From: DATCYX01 sp963714425 | Lineage (GTDB): Bacteria > Chloroflexota > Anaerolineae > Anaerolineales > UBA4823 | Direction: 5' to 3' | DNA: 64,000 bases | Assembly: GCA_963714425.1 (NCBI GenBank) | Contig: CAVQOI010000004.1 | Location: forward strand, 62,001-126,000 | Shown here: positions 1 to 8,789 of the stretch, one piece after another | How the letters are laid out: each line of letters starts with the position of its first letter | How positions within the stretch are numbered: the stretch's first letter is position 1 | The notes under the pieces: model-generated | Databases searched by the model: none | Told to the model about the DNA's origin: nothing | The model's input: only the letters and a program-made list of their open reading frames with translations | Program-made: the position numbers and the translations under genes

Positions 1-130
1 GCCTGGCCTGATCCTGGCGCTCAGGATCTAGGGTGTAATTTTCCATACAAAAGATTATAACGCTTCAAAAATACATAGAAGCAAATATATGCTTGCGGAG
101 TAATTTGGATAGTCAAGCCGATTAAAGGAG

Positions 131-265
131 CTATCCATGCAACTGTCTTTCCGGATTGCCATCTTCCTTTCGCTCAACAGCCTTTTTCCTGGTCATGCCT
201 GTATCCGCAGGCGGCAGGGCAACAATCACCGTGAATGAGCTGCCATCTGGACTGGTTGACGGAGA
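131..265 (-). pseudogene. possible histidine-kinase C-terminal remnant
   Basis: Read on the minus strand, this stretch gives a segment containing SPDGSSFTVIVALPP, which resembles the last beta strand of a histidine-kinase ATPase domain (the usual form is a Gly-Ser-x-Phe-x-Val-x-Leu-Pro pattern), followed by a short basic tail. Nothing recognisable as the rest of a kinase lies upstream within the window, so it would be a fragment. The match is short and could be chance. Confidence 0.22.
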
Positions 266-274
266 GGCGCTACC

Positions 275-364
275 ATGCGGTTCTACATCCGCAATACTTC
301 CACGATGCCGGCATTGGAGCTGGATGAGGCGGAAATTCAAGCACTCATCGCATTTCTAGAATGA
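275..364 (+). pseudogene. possible cytochrome c C-terminal remnant
   Basis: The 29-residue frame beginning MRFYIRNTSTMPALEL and ending in ALIAFLE followed by a TGA stop matches the end of small class I cytochromes c: an axial-ligand-like TMP motif, then an acidic residue pair, then the helix ending in AYLE. An in-frame TGA lies 18 bases upstream of the ATG and no CxxCH haem motif is found in any frame nearby. This is therefore at most the tail of a lost gene. Confidence 0.3.
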
Positions 365-435
365 TCCGCCTCTAACCCAATGTTGGAGCAGCTGGTCTTC
401 TGGTACTGAAAAAATCTCAATCCCTCTTCGGGAAT

Positions 436-1272
436 TCAGGCCGTGTCACCGAAACTCAGGGCGTTACCTCCCTTCGAGGTTCGCCCTAGGAGCGCCACCA
501 CCTCAGCGGCTGTCTCCTCAATCGGCTTAGTGGTCACATCAACCAGGGGCCAGTCTTTACGTTGTTCGAAGATTTCATAGGCGAATGCCATCTCGTGACG
601 GATATAGTCCAGGTCGGCATAGCCTAGTGACCCCACGCCCATGTGATCCACGCGCGCCTGACGCAGTTCCGACAGGCGCTCTGGCTTGATTACCAACCCG
701 ATAGCGCGTCTGTGCGGCAATTTGAAGAGCTCCTTGGGAGGGTCGATGCCTAAGATCAAGGGCACATTGGCGACTTTCCAACCACGGTAGCCCAGATAAA
801 TGCTCAAAGGGGTTTTGGATGTGCGCGATACTCCGACCAAAATGATCTCCGCCTGATCCAGATCGGAAATGTTCTGACCGTCATCATGGCGAACAGTAAA
901 ATCGATTGCGTCGATGCGCTGCAGATAGCTTGGGTCGAAGGTTAGAAACAGGCCTGGCAGAGAACGTGGCTCTTCTGCCAACAGCTCTGACAGGCGCACC
1001 AGCATCGGTCCCATCAGGTCGATAGTCGGCACATGCGCAGCGCGCCCCTCGTTTAGGAACAGGGTTCGCATCCTTTCAGAGACCAGGGTATGGACGATAA
1101 AGCCCCGCGTCTTCTTCGCCTCTTGGACAATTTTCGTAACCTGTTCTGGTTCACGAACGCCCCCAAAAAGAGCGATATCCACTTCGGGATCAGCAAATTG
1201 GGTCAATGCAGCGCGCACCACGCCCTCTGCAGTTTTGCCGGTGCCATCGGAGACGACAAAGATATGGTACAT
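436..1272 (-). CDS. ppsR: pyruvate,phosphate dikinase / PEP synthase regulatory protein (DUF299 kinase-pyrophosphorylase)
   Basis: This is a bifunctional ADP-dependent kinase and Pi-dependent pyrophosphorylase. The family inactivates pyruvate phosphate dikinase or PEP synthase by phosphorylating the active-site threonine and reverses that reaction. The 278-residue product has the N-terminal VSDGTGKTAEG motif and the later P-loop-like GVSRTSKTPLS motif followed by the YLGYRGWKVAN segment, both typical of the family, at normal length. The ATG at 1272 is chosen because GGAGG lies 6 bases upstream; a TTG two codons earlier would sit directly on that ribosome binding site. The target dikinase is not in the window. 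The family is clear; whether the target is PPDK or PEP synthase is not. Confidence 0.9.
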   Translation of the reverse strand: MYHIFVVSDGTGKTAEGVVRAALTQFADPEVDIALFGGVREPEQVTKIVQEAKKTRGFIVHTLVSERMRTLFLNEGRAAHVPTIDLMGPMLVRLSELLAEEPRSLPGLFLTFDPSYLQRIDAIDFTVRHDDGQNISDLDQAEIILVGVSRTSKTPLSIYLGYRGWKVANVPLILGIDPPKELFKLPHRRAIGLVIKPERLSELRQARVDHMGVGSLGYADLDYIRHEMAFAYEIFEQRKDWPLVDVTTKPIEETAAEVVALLGRTSKGGNALSFGDTA

Positions 1273-1278
1273 GGGCAA

Positions 1279-1750
1279 CCTCCTACGTAATTATCGCGTG
1301 ACCTTTCCGACAATGCAAGAGACAGCCGAGGCAACGCCCCTTGCGGAAACCGCGAGCTATCAATATCAAACAGCATAACCATTGGGGATTTAGATTTAGT
1401 CTGGATTAGGGGGCTGTTCCCGAGCGCAAATATTGGTACACGGGATCCATGAGAAGCGAGTGCACGGATAGGTATTTGTCCCTCCCTAATTGTTATAATT
1501 AATTATCGTGACATTTTAGGGAAACGCTCCCTTAAATTACTATATGTTCAGATATTGTGCAGATCATGCTCTCTAAAATATCACTACCTGCTATGTGTCA
1601 TATAATTGATTCCTATTGTATGGATTAGATAGTCCCTTAATGCGTTCGCTCAACAACCTGAGGGGCGGCTTTACGACATAGCAGAGCGATCGCAACTCGT
1701 AGTGCAGCTTTATCAGGATTTAATCATTGAAATTCAATATTGGAGGTCTA
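1279..1750. other. AT-rich intergenic region
   Basis: No coding frame with recognisable content is seen. TATAAT hexamers occur at 1494-1499 and 1601-1606 on the plus strand, but neither has a convincing -35 at normal spacing. The region presumably carries the promoters of the divergent genes on either side. No tRNA or recognisable riboswitch was found. Confidence 0.4.
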
Positions 1751-2602
1751 ATGAAAGTGCTAAAACAGTGGTGGTTCAACGATCTTTCAATCGGGGTGAA
1801 AATTGTTCTATTGGCATTGCTCGCCAACGGACTGCCAGCCTTCATCATCCTGATGAGCGCGCCAAATATGACCGAGGTTCTCTTTGTTTGGACGATCAAT
1901 CCTGAGATCAATGCTCGATTAATAGGCGTGATGTACAGTAACGCCCTGCTCCTGATTGGCTTTACCGCCTTTCAGACAAAATGGGAGGACGTGCGCGTCA
2001 ACATGGTGGTCATTACACTTTTTTCAATTTTTGCGACCTTGCTGACTTTCTTCTACTTGAAACCTTTCTTGGCGCACCCCTGGTATCACCTGGCCTACTG
2101 GCTAACCATGTACTTCGTACTGTTTTTTACTGCGCCATACGTTTTTCTAACTCACGAGAAAAAATATGGAGGAAAGCTGCCCATCCGAATTTCGCTCAAT
2201 TTCGGGGCCCGGTTAGTCGCAGGCATCTCGCTGCTCATTTGCCTAATTACTGGCTTGGGCCTAATCTTTAAAGTGGACCTCGTCAACCAGTTTTGGCCAT
2301 GGAAATTGCCCCCACTGGTTGGCGGGCTCATCGGGGTGCTTCTCCTCACACATACCGCAGCATACGCTTGGGCGCTGTGGGATGGTGATTGGCTGCGAGT
2401 GCGTCCGATGTTCTGGCAAGCACCTCCAACCGGACTACTGCTCATACTCCTGCCTCTGATTCATCCTGCCGATCTGCGTCCTGACGCAGGACCTGCTTTG
2501 GCTCTATACTATAGCTTGGCCGGATATGCCGTCCTATCCAGTGGTGGCATCATTTTATGGTACCGCACTGCTGAAAATATTTTTTTCAATGGAAAAAGAT
2601 AA
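1751..2602 (+). CDS. multi-pass membrane protein of unknown function
   Basis: The product has about 283 residues and roughly eight hydrophobic segments, starting with IVLLALLANGLPAFIILM near the N-terminus, spread over the whole length with short charged loops. No catalytic or transport motif is recognised. The ATG at 1751 is preferred over an upstream in-frame TTG at 1727 because GGAGG lies at 1742-1746. The gene overlaps the next one by 14 bases, so the two are probably translationally coupled and may form one membrane complex. Function is unknown. Confidence 0.7.
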   Translation: MKVLKQWWFNDLSIGVKIVLLALLANGLPAFIILMSAPNMTEVLFVWTINPEINARLIGVMYSNALLLIGFTAFQTKWEDVRVNMVVITLFSIFATLLTFFYLKPFLAHPWYHLAYWLTMYFVLFFTAPYVFLTHEKKYGGKLPIRISLNFGARLVAGISLLICLITGLGLIFKVDLVNQFWPWKLPPLVGGLIGVLLLTHTAAYAWALWDGDWLRVRPMFWQAPPTGLLLILLPLIHPADLRPDAGPALALYYSLAGYAVLSSGGIILWYRTAENIFFNGKR

Positions 2603-3290
2603 CCGAGCCGCAATACGTCTGGATGTGCTTGGCCTATTCTTGGCCGGGTTGAACAATACCTTCTTAGCATTATTTGTCGCCGTAGTCATACATGGACCCG
2701 GCACAGCCGCAAGCCAGCCTGAATTAATGCTGCGCGCCAGCTGGATCGCGGAAAAAACCTTGCTCTGGAAGGCTGGTTGGCTCTTCTGGTTCGCCCCTAC
2801 ACTCAGCTTTGCCTGGAGTTACTACGCCCTTGGTCGTCATTTGGATTCTTCTCGCCAGTGGCGTAATCTGGCAATTGGAGTAGCGTTGATCGCTGCAGCT
2901 GTTGATATTGTTGGCGTGCTCGTTAATCTGACTGTCCTCCCTACGTTAGCGAGTGAATTAGCCAGCACGATAGCCAAACCGGACCCAACTTTACAGGTCA
3001 TCTTTTTATCAATGGAGAAGATCGCTAACAACCTGACCAATATCGGTGGATTTGGCCTGTACTCATTGGCAGGCATGCTGCTACTACCTGCCGTCTTTGC
3101 TACTCCGAGTTACCCACGCTGGCTTGCCTGGTTGGGCATGGTGGAATGGAGCATCTCTTCGATTGCTACAGGCCTGCTAATATTATCCCCTGACTTGGCA
3201 ACTGGCCCCCTTTTAGTCAGCTTTGCTCTCTACGCCCCCTGGGTTTGGGGTAGTGCCATATGGTTGCTACGTGGGAATCCAGGAAAATGA
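2589..3290 (+). CDS. multi-pass membrane protein of unknown function, coupled to upstream gene
   Basis: The product has about 233 residues, starts MEKDNRAAIRLDVLGLFLAG, and contains about six or seven predicted membrane helices. I see no family motif. The ATG at 2589 lies inside the end of the preceding membrane-protein gene, which stops at 2602; a longer reading from 2526 would add 21 residues buried in that gene and has no better start site. The tandem arrangement and similar composition suggest that the two proteins work together. Function is unknown. Confidence 0.65.
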   Translation: MEKDNRAAIRLDVLGLFLAGLNNTFLALFVAVVIHGPGTAASQPELMLRASWIAEKTLLWKAGWLFWFAPTLSFAWSYYALGRHLDSSRQWRNLAIGVALIAAAVDIVGVLVNLTVLPTLASELASTIAKPDPTLQVIFLSMEKIANNLTNIGGFGLYSLAGMLLLPAVFATPSYPRWLAWLGMVEWSISSIATGLLILSPDLATGPLLVSFALYAPWVWGSAIWLLRGNPGK

Positions 3291-3446
3291 GCTTTCACAA
3301 AAAGAAAAAATTCTGAATCGACACTTATTTTGTACATCAATCAAGAATCTAGAGCAACCCAATCCATGACCAGGTTTGGTGGAATACCTGTATCACGTCG
3401 CCTACCACGGCATGCAGGGGACCCGCACCCCGAATATGGTGGAAGG

Positions 3447-4814
3447 TTATGTGACAGGAATTTGAGGACTTGCGCCTGATACTGCCGTGAGCGTATCGCG
3501 ATTGGCGACTTGTCGCAGGACAGCCCGGCTACGCCACCACAACCAGCCCGTTTGCAGGGCCATGCTGATCACCATGGCAGCCAGTACGACATAAAGGCCG
3601 ACAGCTCTCACCACTTTTACGCTGGTGAATAGCAAGGCAGCCATCGAAATTAAGTAGATCAAAGTTGATTCGGAAATTGCGCGGGTATGTTTGCCATGCA
3701 AAATTGCCCCCTGATACCAGCTTTGATAGACCGAAAGAGCGGGCAGAGGCAGCGCAAGCCACAATCCAGAACGACTCAAATCGACCAAATCAGGTGGCAA
3801 AGCAGAGATATCCCCCAGCCAAATGCTGGCTAAGGGGGTGACGACGACCACTAACATCGCAAGGCTCACTGCGCCTGCCAGCCAGTGTGTAAACTGCCGT
3901 AGTCTGCCAGAGGAGCTTGGCTCATCCAACAGGGCTACAACTACTTCGTTATACGCCATCCCTAGGCTGCGAAAGATGAAAACCAACCCTGCTACAACAG
4001 GCCATACAGCCAGGGATTGCAACGCCTGCGGTAGGCGACTGGCTGCAGCGGTACCGAGCGGCTGCGCCAGTAGAAACAGCAAACTTGTCAGCGCAAGCGG
4101 AATGTAAAAATTCAAGAATCTACTCAAGGTGAGCGGCTCGCTGAGCGGAGGTGACAAGCGCAACGCTCCTTGCAAGACCGGGCGCACAGCGACACCCGCG
4201 AAGATCGCTTCACTGATCACGCCTGCTGCGACAGCACTTGCCCCCACGACGATCCCTGGCATAGATTTCATTGAATACCCGATGGTCAACACAAGCGCAT
4301 TAGCGCTCAGTCGGACAATCGTACCTGTTCCAACCGCTCTGGATCGACCATAACGGATAAGCACTCCCTGGTTGAAGCGGCGGAAGGCGATCGAAGCCGT
4401 CCAGGGCGTTAAGATCTTGAATCCGATGCGGGCGGGTTCCAGGATCTGCTCGGGCGCCCCTATCAAATCCCGGACCACGAAATAGTATAAGGGGGTAAAT
4501 GCGATCAGAATGTGCAAAGCGGTCAATACGACCGCCGCAATAGCCATGTAGCTGCGCATCCGAGCAAAGGACTCCCAGTCCTTACTCAAAGCGGTAGAAG
4601 CAGCCAGAAGCATAATGATCGGAGCTTCGATGATTAATGCCAGGGAGAAAACGACGCCATAGGCAGCCAAATTGATTTCGGGAATTGCCAGGCGGGCAAT
4701 GATTGCGCTCACAGCTGGCCCCTCGAGGCTCATCATGATCCAGCTTGCTGCCAGAGGCCACCAGGTTTGAATAATCCGTTGCATGGAGAGCGACGATGAA
4801 TGGGTCGGGGTCAT
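3447..4814 (-). CDS. MATE/ANK-like multidrug or polysaccharide flippase-fold transporter
   Basis: An integral membrane protein of about 455 residues with around 12 predicted helices. The segment with WWPLAASWIMMSLEGPAVSAIIARL, followed by the helix containing LAAYGVVFSLALIIEAPIIM, resembles the first two helices of MATE-type and ANK-like exporters of the MOP superfamily. Substrate cannot be told. An upstream GTG at 4880 would add 22 residues, but it directly abuts a TATTAT sequence that could be the -10 element, so the ATG at 4814 is preferred; no start has a strong ribosome binding site. The gene diverges from the E1 dehydrogenase gene. Confidence 0.6.
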   Translation of the reverse strand: MTPTHSSSLSMQRIIQTWWPLAASWIMMSLEGPAVSAIIARLAIPEINLAAYGVVFSLALIIEAPIIMLLAASTALSKDWESFARMRSYMAIAAVVLTALHILIAFTPLYYFVVRDLIGAPEQILEPARIGFKILTPWTASIAFRRFNQGVLIRYGRSRAVGTGTIVRLSANALVLTIGYSMKSMPGIVVGASAVAAGVISEAIFAGVAVRPVLQGALRLSPPLSEPLTLSRFLNFYIPLALTSLLFLLAQPLGTAAASRLPQALQSLAVWPVVAGLVFIFRSLGMAYNEVVVALLDEPSSSGRLRQFTHWLAGAVSLAMLVVVVTPLASIWLGDISALPPDLVDLSRSGLWLALPLPALSVYQSWYQGAILHGKHTRAISESTLIYLISMAALLFTSVKVVRAVGLYVVLAAMVISMALQTGWLWWRSRAVLRQVANRDTLTAVSGASPQIPVT

Positions 4815-4990
4815 AGCCTGTAAGTATAGCACCAACCTTCTACGAAAGAGAACCTCGTTCTCGTATTCCCGGTTTTCCACTATAATAACGATAGATCAGG
4901 TCAGTTTAGTTATATTATGGCAGGAGTCGCACGTATTCCAGGTTGGGTAACACGCCTTCTGCTTATCATGCAAACGCAGCAACGAGTACC

Positions 4991-7033
4991 ATGGCTTCTA
5001 AATCACTTGATTGGATGAAGGTCGCAAAGCTAGCATTCCTCTCCCGCCAGCTGGATCGCCTGGAGGAGTCGCGTCTGACGCCCCAAGGAAAAGTCGTATA
5101 CCAGTTTTCGGCAGGCGGGCACGAGCTGGCGCAAATCCTGCTCACCCAAGCGCTGGATCACCCGCATGATGGCGCCACGGTTTACTACCGCTCACGCCCT
5201 TTCATGTTAGCCTGCGGATTGACTCCTGCTGAAGCGCTTGCAGCTGGGATGGCGCGCACAGGCAGCCCATCAGAAGGACGCGACGTCGGTGTGGTATTTA
5301 ATCTGCCTCGTAGGAATGGGCCAACGATTTTGCCATCATCTGGAGATGTGGGAGCACAATATACCCCAGCCGCGGGTTGGGCGCAGGCGATTCGCTACCG
5401 CCAGGCAGTGATGGCTGAACCTGCATGGCGTGGGGCCATCGCAGTGGCTCTAGGCGGGGATGGGAGCGTGGCAGCGAATGGTTTTTGGGCCGCTCTCAAC
5501 ATCGTCACAACCCAGAATCTGCCAATGCTGTTTTTTATCGAAGACAACGCCTATGGGCTGTCGGTACCCTCGAGCCTGCAAACCCCTGGGGGAGATATCG
5601 CTGCTAACCTGGCCAGCTTTTCTCATCTTAAAGTGCTTGAAGGCGACGGCAGCGACCCTGCTGGGGCGTGGGATGTGATCTGTGAAGCTGTCAGTTATGT
5701 GCGCAGCGGTGCAGGCGCGTGCCTCTTACGGATGTGTGTGCCACGCCTGACGGGTCATACGTTTATCGATGACCAGGCATACAAGAGTCCAGAGATTCTA
5801 CAATCCGAAGCGGACCGCGATCCGCTGCCCCGCTTGCAAAAATACTTAAAGCTCACGCCAGGAGCCCTTGAAGAAATGATGGAAGAAATTTCCACCGAAC
5901 TCGAGCAAGCCCTGAAAACAGCCGAGTCACAGCCAGAGCCTGAGCCTGGCGAAATATTGGTGCACACTTTTTTCAATGGGGTTGTCCCCCAGCGGGGTGG
6001 TCTTAGGCCGGAAGCTGCCGATATCCCGCTGGGCTCCGAACAACCGGAACCCTCCGGTCCACGCATAAACCTGATCGACGCGGTACGGCGCACGCTTGAG
6101 CACGAGATGCACATCAATCCACGCCTGGCTGTGTTCGGTGAAGATGTAGGCGTCAAAGGTGGCGTGCATGGCGCCACCCTGGATATGCAAAAGCATTTCG
6201 GTGAGGGCAGGGTTTTCGACACATCCCTCTCCGAGGAAGGCATTATCGGGCGCGCGATAGGCATGGCGCTCGCTGGTCTGTTGCCAGTGCCAGAGATTCA
6301 GTTCCGCAAATATGCAGAACCGGCGCATGAGCAGCTGTCTGATTTGGGGACACTTCGCTGGCGCACAGCTGGAAGTTTTGCAGCTCCAGTGGTTGTTCGC
6401 ATCCCCGTCGGTTTCGGGAAGAAGACCGGTGACCCCTGGCACAGTGTTACCGGCGAAGCCATCTTCGCACACATGATCGGCTGGCGGATTGCATTCCCAT
6501 CCAACGCAGAAGACGCAACCGGACTTCTGCGTTCCGCGCTGCGCGGGGATGACCCGACCTTCTTTCTCGAGCACCGCGCCTTGCTCGATACTGTAGACGG
6601 ACGCAGACAATACCCTGGAGACGAATACTGCCTGCCATTTGGCCGCGCGGCTGTGCTCACTCCAGGGGATGAGCTTTCCGTGGTCACCTGGGGAGCAATG
6701 ACTAAGATCTGTTTGGACGCTGCAGGCGGCTTTCCAGATCGAGTGCGCGTGATTGACCTGCGCACGATCGTCCCTTGGGACCGCGAAGCTGTCCTCGAAA
6801 GCGTGCGCCTGACGGGCAAGCTTCTGGTGGTCCATGAAGATACCCAGACTGGCGGTTTCGCCGGTGAGATCGCAGCTGTGGTCGCTGAGCAGGTATTTAC
6901 ATATCTGGATGCTCCCATCACGCGCTTGTGCATGGCGGATATACCGGTGCCGTTCAACTATAGAGCAATGCAGTCCTTGTTGCCTACCGTGGAAAGCGTC
7001 CGAAATCAAATCGAGGCTCTCTTACGCTACTGA
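4991..7033 (+). CDS. fused alpha-beta E1 component of a 2-oxoacid dehydrogenase (pyruvate or branched-chain type)
   Basis: A thiamine-diphosphate E1 enzyme that decarboxylates a 2-oxoacid and passes the acyl group to lipoyl E2. About 680 residues hold both subunits in one chain. The alpha part, to about residue 320, has the ThDP motif starting GDGSVAANGFWAALN and ending in IEDNAYG. A linker rich in Pro and Glu follows. The beta part starts near INLIDAVRRTLEHEM and has FGEDVGVKGGVHGAT, DTSLSEEGIIGRAIG and VVHEDTQTGGFAGEI. Alpha and beta are usually separate genes. No E2 or E3 gene is adjacent. A TTG at 4943 is an alternative start; neither start has a good ribosome binding site. The substrate is not resolved by sequence. 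Confidence 0.85.
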   Translation: MASKSLDWMKVAKLAFLSRQLDRLEESRLTPQGKVVYQFSAGGHELAQILLTQALDHPHDGATVYYRSRPFMLACGLTPAEALAAGMARTGSPSEGRDVGVVFNLPRRNGPTILPSSGDVGAQYTPAAGWAQAIRYRQAVMAEPAWRGAIAVALGGDGSVAANGFWAALNIVTTQNLPMLFFIEDNAYGLSVPSSLQTPGGDIAANLASFSHLKVLEGDGSDPAGAWDVICEAVSYVRSGAGACLLRMCVPRLTGHTFIDDQAYKSPEILQSEADRDPLPRLQKYLKLTPGALEEMMEEISTELEQALKTAESQPEPEPGEILVHTFFNGVVPQRGGLRPEAADIPLGSEQPEPSGPRINLIDAVRRTLEHEMHINPRLAVFGEDVGVKGGVHGATLDMQKHFGEGRVFDTSLSEEGIIGRAIGMALAGLLPVPEIQFRKYAEPAHEQLSDLGTLRWRTAGSFAAPVVVRIPVGFGKKTGDPWHSVTGEAIFAHMIGWRIAFPSNAEDATGLLRSALRGDDPTFFLEHRALLDTVDGRRQYPGDEYCLPFGRAAVLTPGDELSVVTWGAMTKICLDAAGGFPDRVRVIDLRTIVPWDREAVLESVRLTGKLLVVHEDTQTGGFAGEIAAVVAEQVFTYLDAPITRLCMADIPVPFNYRAMQSLLPTVESVRNQIEALLRY

Positions 7034-7135
7034 TTCAGCTTCTCCCGCACATAAGCTGGTCAATGCAAATCGGCAGCGTTTGCGCTAACCCCAACACTCG
7101 CGGTTATTCTTTGATCAGTCTGTTGCACAAACGAG

Positions 7136-7865
7136 TTGAATCCAGGATTCGAAGCACTAATCGCCCGCGGCGAAAAAATCGAGCGAGGCGATTGGATGCC
7201 TGCCGAATCTCGCTGCCAGCTCATTCGCATGATCTCTCAACTCGCCCTCAGCGAGATTGTTGGACAGCTGCCAGAAGGCGCCTGGATTACCTTCGCCCAC
7301 AGCCTGCGCCAATAGATGATCCTGCTTGCCAAAGTTCAGGGCAAGGCCTGGCACGGGCAATACTTGTACCACGCGGCAGAAACCTGTAGAATTACATCTG
7401 AAGAGGGCATCTGGCACATCTCAGATCAAGTGAAAGAACTGGAAATCCCGGTGGTTTCTATTGTGGAGCTAGGCATCCTGCGGCAGGTAAGCCGCCAAAA
7501 TGAGGGGGTTTCAATCACCCTGGCACCCAGATTTGCGGGTTGCCAAGCTTTGAATACAATTCGTGATAATATCCTGGATGTACTGGCTGCAAATCACGAA
7601 ACAGATGTGGAGATTTCTCTCACTTATTCGCCACCCTGGAGCAGCGATGATGACAGCCTGGCAGCCCGGATGGAACTCAAGGCTGTTGGTCTGGCTCCCC
7701 AACCCCAACACCAGGGTTTGATCCAGCTTGCTCGCCCCGAGCCGGTATAATGCCCTTACTGTGATTCGACAAAAACATCAATCGAGTATTCGTTTGGGTC
7801 AATGCTTTGCAGGGCGATTTACTATTGCTACAACTGCCACCAGCCTTGTGAACAATTCAAACCAC
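7136..7865 (+). pseudogene. paaA'-'paaD deletion fossil (phenylacetyl-CoA epoxygenase remnants)
   Basis: Reading one frame through two stop codons gives the start of PaaA joined to nearly all of PaaD. The first part (7136-7312) holds LSEIVGQLPEGAWIT, matching HSEIVGMLPEGNWIT of PaaA. A TAG at 7313-7315 interrupts, then MILLAKVQ and LYHAAET continue PaaA, but the diiron-ligand motif DEAGHG has become GKAWHG. After about 90 PaaA-like residues the frame changes directly into PaaD (EIPVVSIVELGILRQV, then a GC pair at the usual site). A TAA at 7748-7750 then cuts off the PaaD zinc ribbon, whose CPYC and CYNC pairs are still readable in the same frame up to about 7865. paaB, paaC and most of paaA are missing. 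The downstream half is an open frame of 144 codons from 7316, but it is unlikely to be functional. Confidence 0.8.
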
Positions 7866-7893
7866 TTTATCAGGTGCCTAGGAAGGTGCTGAC

Positions 7894-8196
7894 ATGTCGA
7901 AATTAATCGCATTTTACAAGGTGCCTGCTGAACCTGCAGCACTCGAGCAGGCATATATTAACTCGCATCTTCCATTGATCGCAAAAGTTCCAGGCGTGCA
8001 GAAGACCCTTACCACCCGCTTCACACGCACTCGGCAAGGTGACGGGTATAACATCATGGCGGAAATGCGTTTTGAAGATCGGGAATCGCTCAAGTTAGGG
8101 GTGAGAAGCCCGGAGATAGCAGCCGGAGGGGGTAATATAAATTCATTCGCTGCAGGGCTGGTTACGTTGGTGTTCGGTGAAGAAGAAGGCGCGTAA
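7894..8196 (+). CDS. EthD-family protein
   Basis: A small protein of 100 residues with a dimeric ferredoxin-like fold expected from the EthD family. It starts MSKLIAFYKVPAE and has the INSHLPLIAKVPGV segment, matching the family's His-x-Pro-Leu pattern near residue 27-30. Family members occur in aromatic and ether degradation clusters; their biochemical role is poorly known. AGGAAGG lies just upstream and overlaps the readable tail of the paaD fossil, so this gene probably once belonged to a phenylacetate operon and has outlived it. Only one base separates it from the NUDIX gene. Confidence 0.8.
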   Translation: MSKLIAFYKVPAEPAALEQAYINSHLPLIAKVPGVQKTLTTRFTRTRQGDGYNIMAEMRFEDRESLKLGVRSPEIAAGGGNINSFAAGLVTLVFGEEEGA

Positions 8197-8197
8197 C

Positions 8198-8752
8198 ATG
8201 TCCACGTATGAAATAATCGCCAGCAAAACATTGTTCGACCATCCTGGAGTCAAGATCGTTGTGGATACCCTTGAACACGAAGGTAAACAACGCCGCTACT
8301 TTTACCTGGCGAGCCCGGTGAATGCAGTCGCTACAATAGGGTTGACCAGCGATGGGCTGCTGATTCTAACGCGGCAGTACCGGCACCCTGTGCGCCAGGT
8401 GATCTACGACCTGCCTGCCGGGCGTCTCAATCCTGGTGAGAGTCCAATAGACGGGGCACGTCGTGAATTCGAGGAGGAGACGGGATATTTCCCGAGGTAC
8501 ATTGAGCAAATCGGATACTATAACCAGTTTCCAGGTACGCTGGTTGCTTTTACCAGCCTTTTTTTCGCCAAGGATCTTGTCCGATCACAGCAAACACTGG
8601 ATGAAGGCGAAGAGCTCGACATTGTTGAGATGCCGCCAGACGACGTGATTGGGATGATCCTGAGGGGTGAAACCATGGACGGTTCTCTTCAGCTTGGGGT
8701 GCTTTTAGCGATCCAAAGAGGTTTGATCCCATTCGATAAGCGGCAAGGGTAA
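8198..8752 (+). CDS. NUDIX hydrolase, ADP-ribose pyrophosphatase type
   Basis: This enzyme is predicted to hydrolyse a nucleoside diphosphate sugar, most likely ADP-ribose. The 184-residue product has a perfect NUDIX box: Gly, five residues, Glu, seven residues, then REFEEETGY at about residues 80-102. The preceding YDLPAGRLNPGE segment matches ADP-ribose pyrophosphatases. The ATG at 8198 is chosen because it follows the EthD stop by one base; a start at 8177 would overlap that gene. It is co-transcribed with the EthD gene. Confidence 0.88.
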   Translation: MSTYEIIASKTLFDHPGVKIVVDTLEHEGKQRRYFYLASPVNAVATIGLTSDGLLILTRQYRHPVRQVIYDLPAGRLNPGESPIDGARREFEEETGYFPRYIEQIGYYNQFPGTLVAFTSLFFAKDLVRSQQTLDEGEELDIVEMPPDDVIGMILRGETMDGSLQLGVLLAIQRGLIPFDKRQG

Positions 8753-8789
8753 ATTCCGAACAAGTTAGTTATTCATACGAAGGAGAAAA

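Noticed and set aside
5927..7009. Long minus-strand open frame of 360 codons
   Set aside because: It lies opposite the fused E1 gene, which has full motif conservation; the composition of the translation is typical of an antisense shadow.
7063..7389. Plus-strand open frame of 108 codons
   Set aside because: It is out of frame with the PaaA-like reading, which explains the same bases.
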